64,000 bases of DNA from positions 19,564,001 through 19,628,000 of the forward strand of contig NC_081819.1 of the NCBI RefSeq assembly GCF_030704535.1, in the 5' to 3' direction. Below are positions 60,401-64,000 of this stretch, piece by piece; the stretch's first letter is position 1; each line of letters opens with the position of its first letter. The DNA comes from Vitis vinifera (lineage: Eukaryota > Streptophyta > Magnoliopsida > Vitales > Vitaceae). The position numbers and the translations under genes were made by a program. Below the pieces are notes generated by a model. It was not told where the DNA came from, searched no databases, and saw nothing but the letters and a program-made list of their open reading frames with translations.

Positions 60401-63400
60401 CACGAAGTATACAATCAGAACGCCTAAAAAACTAGGCAAAGAAGTAAAAAAACCTTACCCCTAACTAGACATATAGCCATTCTATAATGGAGAATGATTT
60501 CTTTCTATCAATCATTCAAACTAACCTATCTTCCAAGTCACAACAAACACATAAAGAAATCAAAATATGAAACAAAGAAATCATTCCAAAAAACAAAGTC
60601 CTATCAACTTCTTGTCCAAAAATTTCCTTCTAAATATAAGATTCCAACAATACTCATTCCAAAAATCTACCTCCTAAGCATTCTTTTCAACTGTCAACTT
60701 GAAGATTCCTCAAAAAAGATTCTTGAAGGATCCTTATCACACTAGGAAGTGTGCCAAAACTTGACTTTGAGGCCATTGACAATTTACTAGTCCAGAAAAA
60801 AGAACCTCCACCTTTATGGCTTTCCATGTTAGGAAGTGCCTCAAATTCCTAATTGGTATAGATTCCTAAAACATCCTTGGGAGCCTAATAATTGTATTTG
60901 GTTTCTATCTTTCATAATATTTTCTATGATATAGTGGAATGATTCTCTCTCATCCATGGATGTAAGCATGGTCGGCCGAACCATGTTAAAACCTCGTGTA
61001 CTTTTGGTATACTATATTTTATCTTTGTGTTCTTGAACTAACATGTTTACATTGAAGTTTCCACTGGCATTATGTTCCAAAGGCTTCAATTGTAAGCATC
61101 CTAACTTTCTACAAAGCACCGCTCCCCATTCATTTCCTCATACTTCCCTACTATGCCTTTCACTAAAAGCTATCCTACTCAGCAACAAATCTCTAAAGGT
61201 CATTCACCTAGTAACACACTTTTTTGAGAGTCCCAAGGGTCCCAATACCCAAGCCCTAACTAGATTTGTTGGCAAAAATAATTAACCACCTAACAAAATG
61301 GACATTCTTCTCAAGAAGATCTCCTCCCATAGAAAATCTCTCTAAATTCTTTCCAACCTGATCCTTCCTTGGGATTATAAAAGTTGATGATAAATAAATT
61401 GAAATTTATAAAGAATACCTCTGAGTAAGGTTAGTCTCTTTCTCTTGGAGAGATTCTGACATTTCTAAGAAGCTAATCTCTTCTTGAACCTTCCTTAACT
61501 AAATCCCACATTGAAATAGCCTTAGATTGAGCACCAAATTGTGTACCCAAATAATTTGTGTGAAAGCTACCCGTCCTACAGCCTAATTCATTATCCAATT
61601 GAAATCCTTCATTCAACTCACTTTTCTCCAGGTTTATTTTCAAACTCGAAACATAATATAATCCATTTGACATAAGATATCTGCTCTTTATCTATTTCAC
61701 AAAAAAGTGTGTTGTTGACAAATAGGAGGTGTGAAATCTCAGCCTTGCCATGTCACACCTCAGGGTCTAGAACCATGGTTTAAGATAGTATCCAAATCAG
61801 CCCACATTTTCAAAGCTTGAAGTGTGAACAAAGGAAGAAGTTAATAGTGTTTGTATTATGTCTCCCTTATAATTAATTCAGGTAGTAAGGATTTCTAGTT
61901 CTGATGTCCCCTTAACCCCTCCAACCCTTCAATGAAACCTCATTCCACCCCCCTCCATATAAAGCAACTTAAAACTTTCATCACAGAATGAAATCTTAAT
62001 GTGCTACTTTGATAAAAATATTGTAGATCTGGACATGCAAACATCATATATCACTGAACATTATCCAAAACTTCATTCCAAGCATCAAAAAGAAAAAAAA
62101 AAAAAAAAAAATCAAGAATTTAAGAGAAGCATCATACAAAAAGCAAATGCACTTATGTGAAATTTCAATATACATTCAGAAATTGCAAGAATAAAAGGCA
62201 AGGTCACCTTTGCAGGAAAGGTGCAACAACTACAGAATTGCTATCCCTTGGGCCTAGATGTACCAAACTTGTAACTTTAACAATTACACTACTGCCCCAT
62301 ATTTAGTATCATAAGGTAAAAAGTTTCCTGGGCATGATCACTTACAACTACCTCAGCACTAGAGATTCATAAAGCATGGCCAGTAACAACTACCTCTCAA
62401 CTAGAGATTCATAAAGAACTACTTTCAATTGATCTTACATGAAGCCAAAAAATAAAAATAAAAACAAATATTTCAATGAGGAAATTGCAAAACACCTACT
62501 CTAACCATGTCAAACATTCAGAAGTCATTTGAGAAATAATATTCCACTTGGTTGGCATGGCAACTTTGTAGGCAAGTGTTATAATACACTGTAGAGGAAT
62601 GCTTCCTAATGCTTGTTTTAAAGCATCTAGAGCGAGTAAAATAGAACTTCTTTCAAGGCTTAAAGCACTCAAAATTAGCTTTGAAAGTTGTTGCATAAAG
62701 CTTTGTTTGTGTGATCTAAGCATGCAAAAGGATGTTGAGGGTTTGTTTAGGAACTATTTTTGAACCTAGATTTATGATCTTTAAAACAGAAAACAGTTTT
62801 CTAACTTAAAAAACAAGTTTAACAATTTTTTTTTTACTAAAAATAGCTTTTTTTGAGAATTTGTTCTAGGTTGTTTTTTAAAACAATTTTAAGATGTTTT
62901 TAGGTGTTTTTTTATTGGGTATTTTGAGAAACAATTGAAAATATAGAGAATACTTTAGGAACTTTTTCATCATACAAAAGTGCACAGTACCATTACAAAG
63001 AGAATAAATTAAGAAAACTATTTTTTATATCTTGGTTCCCAAACAGAATTTTGTTGCTAAAAATAGCTAAAAACTATTTTTAACAACTGTTCCCAAAAAT
63101 AATTTTGTGAAAATGTTGCCAAATAGGCCCTAAATTTTCCTATTTAGACTTTATTGATAACTTGAATATGTAAGGTTAGGCCAGTTTAGGGCTGTTTCTA
63201 TTTTCTTTTGACTGGTATGCCTTGTATATACTTCTTGTGCCTTCGATTGTGAACCCTTTGTTGCAAAGTCACTCTTAATATTGAGTTGGCATTTAAGTTC
63301 AATGATATTCTAAACATAGTTTTGGACATGAGATCCGGAAATGAGCAACACATTTGTCCAGTTCATGTATGAAGCATTGAGTGTGAGATTAGGCTCTCCA

Positions 63401-63882
63401 AGCATAGTGATTTTAGAGTATATGTTAGCGGGTGAAGTTGTTGGGCACACATAGATGGGTGAAGCTGTTTACATGTAGATGGGGCTAGTAGATAAACATA
63501 TCCTTAGAAAGGACATTGGATATTCATTCATATTACTCTTTCTCCTAGTTGCAACATGCTTCTTCCCCACCCCCACGGCCATGCCCACCCCTCCACTTTT
63601 CTCTTTGATTTCATAAAAATTACCACTTAAAAAAATTTGTTGGTACATTAGCATATAACATATAAACTGAATCCAATCATCAACAGTGATGCAGAACATA
63701 CTCCAGAAATGCAGATTAGAATGAACATCAGTTTGTTTTATTATATAGAAATATTACCAAGCAATAAGAAACAAAGATATATTTATACAATAAGCATAAA
63801 GTTAGAAGGTATCGATTGACCTTTGAAAAGAATTTTTGTGCATGACTTCTGATTTGCACAGCAGTCTTTGTTCCTATATGTT
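54485..63882 (-). CDS. LHY: LHY/CCA1-type MYB-related clock transcription factor, 5' end outside the window
   Basis: Visible coding exons from the 5' side: 63821-63882, 56555-56782, 54977-56437, 54485-54898 (2165 nt, about 720 codons). Upstream exons with the start codon and first half of the MYB repeat lie beyond 64000. LHY/CCA1 are morning-phased repressors that bind evening elements in TOC1 and other clock genes. The 62-nt exon encodes HIGTKTAVQIRSHAQKFFSK, the second half of the single MYB repeat with its SHAQKFF signature. The next exon continues with EKEALVKGVPIGQAIDIEIP and PPRPKRKPSNPYPRKT, both diagnostic of LHY/CCA1. The large exon is Ser/Asn/Gln/Ala-rich and includes the EVFTLFQEA block. 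The last exon holds GRLAFRALFSREVLPQSFSP and a basic tail. The intron 56783-63820 (7038 nt) is very long and repeat-filled. Length favours LHY over CCA1, but in a species with one copy the distinction is nominal. Confidence 0.93.
56959..57297 (-). other. Unassigned open frame in the LHY intron with a plausible splice acceptor
   Basis: Minus strand: TTTTGCCAG is followed by an open frame that reads NFMDVPYPTTYPICMEWIVS and continues for about 110 codons (LLRQHNEKVSSLLGNLQNVA). Composition is mixed and protein-like, without the bias of other random frames here. I recognise no family. It could be a captured exon fragment, an alternative LHY exon, or chance. Confidence 0.25.
57298..58295. other. 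LHY intron segment with a possible decayed SINE
   Basis: No gene. Near 57809-57870, GCATCCGAGTGGTAA followed about 30 nt later by ATGTTTAATTCTTG resembles degenerate A and B boxes of a tRNA-derived SINE. No tail or duplication was found, so the call is weak. Confidence 0.25.
58296..58545. repeat. Tandem duplication of a 128-bp unit in the LHY intron
   Basis: GGTCATCTCACC...CATCCTTTTTCTACCTTCC...TTTGTGCATGACC occurs from 58297 and again from 58424, with small indels (CTTCTTCTTCTAG against CTTCTTCTAG). Confidence 0.85.
58792..59163. repeat. Tandem duplication of a 199-bp unit in the LHY intron
   Basis: CATATTAAAGCACCAAAAAA from 58792 and CATATCAAAGCACCAAAAAA from 58991 each begin a unit that runs through GGAATATGTAGAGTACC-like sequence to CTCACCCCCTAAACCCACCA and ACAAAGTCA. 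The second copy appears to end near 59163. The copies differ at a few percent of positions. Confidence 0.85.
60341..60489 (-). mobile_element. Short 5'-truncated LINE copy with 11-bp target duplication
   Basis: GAGAATGATTT occurs at 60330-60340 and 60490-60500. Between them, in minus orientation, lies a 149-bp LINE 3' end: a hairpin (GTATAC, TTCGT, GTGTAC; 60396-60412) and a terminal TTTACCTATAAAAA-like tail that matches the style of the full LINE's TTTACTTATAAAAA. It is a dead-on-arrival copy inserted in the LHY intron. Confidence 0.75.
60501..61690 (-). mobile_element. Decayed LINE ORF2 remnant in the LHY intron
   Basis: Minus strand: LKINLEKSELNEGFQLDN, then LGCRTGSFHTNYLGTQFGAQ and a QNLSKRKRLTLL-like block follow the order of plant LINE ORF2 downstream of the FADD box (compare 34530-34760 in the full LINE). 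Further downstream, a GLGIGTLGTLKK-like block continues in shifted frames. Stops and frameshifts are many. It has the same orientation as LHY. Confidence 0.7.
62739..63130. mobile_element. 392-bp MITE in the LHY intron
   Basis: The left end GGGTTTGTTTAGGAAC and the right end, reverse-complemented as GGGCCTATTTGGCAAC, form imperfect inverted repeats. Flanks are TGA on the left and TAA on the right, close to a TWA duplication. The interior is rich in AAAACAG/CTGTTTT-type words, commonly seen in such elements. PIF/Harbinger is likely, hAT not excluded. Confidence 0.6.
63131..63820. other. LHY intron segment next to the MYB exon
   Basis: Nothing supportable beyond intron sequence. The donor GTCAATCG directly follows the exon at 63821 on the minus strand. 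Confidence 0.4.
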
Positions 63883-64000
63883 CTGCACACCACCAAATAA
63901 AAACAAAGGAAAGGAAGGAACAGATCTCCAAGTAAGACTAAGTATAATTAAAAGACAACATTCCATGTTATTCATAATAGATTTAGCTCCAAAAACATCT
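63883..64000 (-). other. LHY: LHY intron sequence at the window edge
   Basis: Minus strand: the acceptor GTGTGCAG precedes the exon at 63882. No further exon is visible before the window ends, so the N-terminal half of the MYB repeat lies outside. Confidence 0.6.

Noticed and set aside
1..64000. CRISPR arrays, phage or bacterial operons
   Set aside because: No regularly spaced repeats or prokaryotic gene organisation; intron-containing plant genes cover the window.

Overview
This is plant nuclear DNA: intron-rich genes with GT-AG splice sites, AT-rich intergenic space, MITEs, a tRNA-derived SINE and L1-type LINEs. Gene content and order point to a core eudicot that kept the arrangement predating the Arabidopsis genome duplications. 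Grapevine (Vitis, probably the chromosome 15 LHY/DCL1 locus) is my best guess from memory; I could not run a search.

Layout. 1-3310: non-coding, with a MITE-like element. 3311-4696 (-): single-exon NGATHA-type B3 transcription factor. 4697-14500: long gene-poor stretch with low-complexity tracts and MITE-like inverted repeats. 15020-28389 (+): complete 20-exon DICER-LIKE 1 gene, with a miR162 site split across an exon junction, a GC-AG intron and a 3.6-kb intron full of antisense LINE debris. 29994-36143 (+): a nearly full-length but dead L1-type LINE with a 12-bp target-site duplication. 37165-38985 (-): soluble inorganic pyrophosphatase, with a further 5' UTR exon near 40.0-40.17 kb. 40699-43921 (-): wall-associated-kinase-like receptor whose kinase domain has lost its catalytic residues. 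46206-53695 (+): 13-exon ATG1/ULK autophagy kinase, its introns holding a Tourist-like MITE, a tandem duplication and a SINE with a perfect 19-bp duplication. 54485-63882 (-): LATE ELONGATED HYPOCOTYL / CCA1-type clock gene, cut off at its 5' end by the window edge, with a 7.0-kb intron full of repeats directly behind a MYB-domain exon.

The genes belong to no single pathway: leaf and gynoecium patterning (NGA), microRNA biogenesis (DCL1), pyrophosphate removal (PPa), receptor signalling (pseudokinase), autophagy (ATG1) and the circadian clock (LHY). Their order is the interest. From memory, Arabidopsis splits the set between two duplicated blocks, NGA3-DCL1-PPa1-LHY (At1g01030-01060) and CCA1-pseudokinase-PPa3-NGA1 (At2g46830-46870). 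This window holds the combined single-copy version in the same relative orientations.

I found no CRISPR array, operon or prokaryotic feature, and no clearly new biological system. The most notable items are the merged ancestral cluster, the splice-dependent miR162 site, the degenerate receptor kinase, the conserved LINE 3' hairpin and the well-delimited young SINE. Exon limits were set by hand from splice consensus, reading frame and family knowledge. Every exon set given as complete sums to a whole number of codons.
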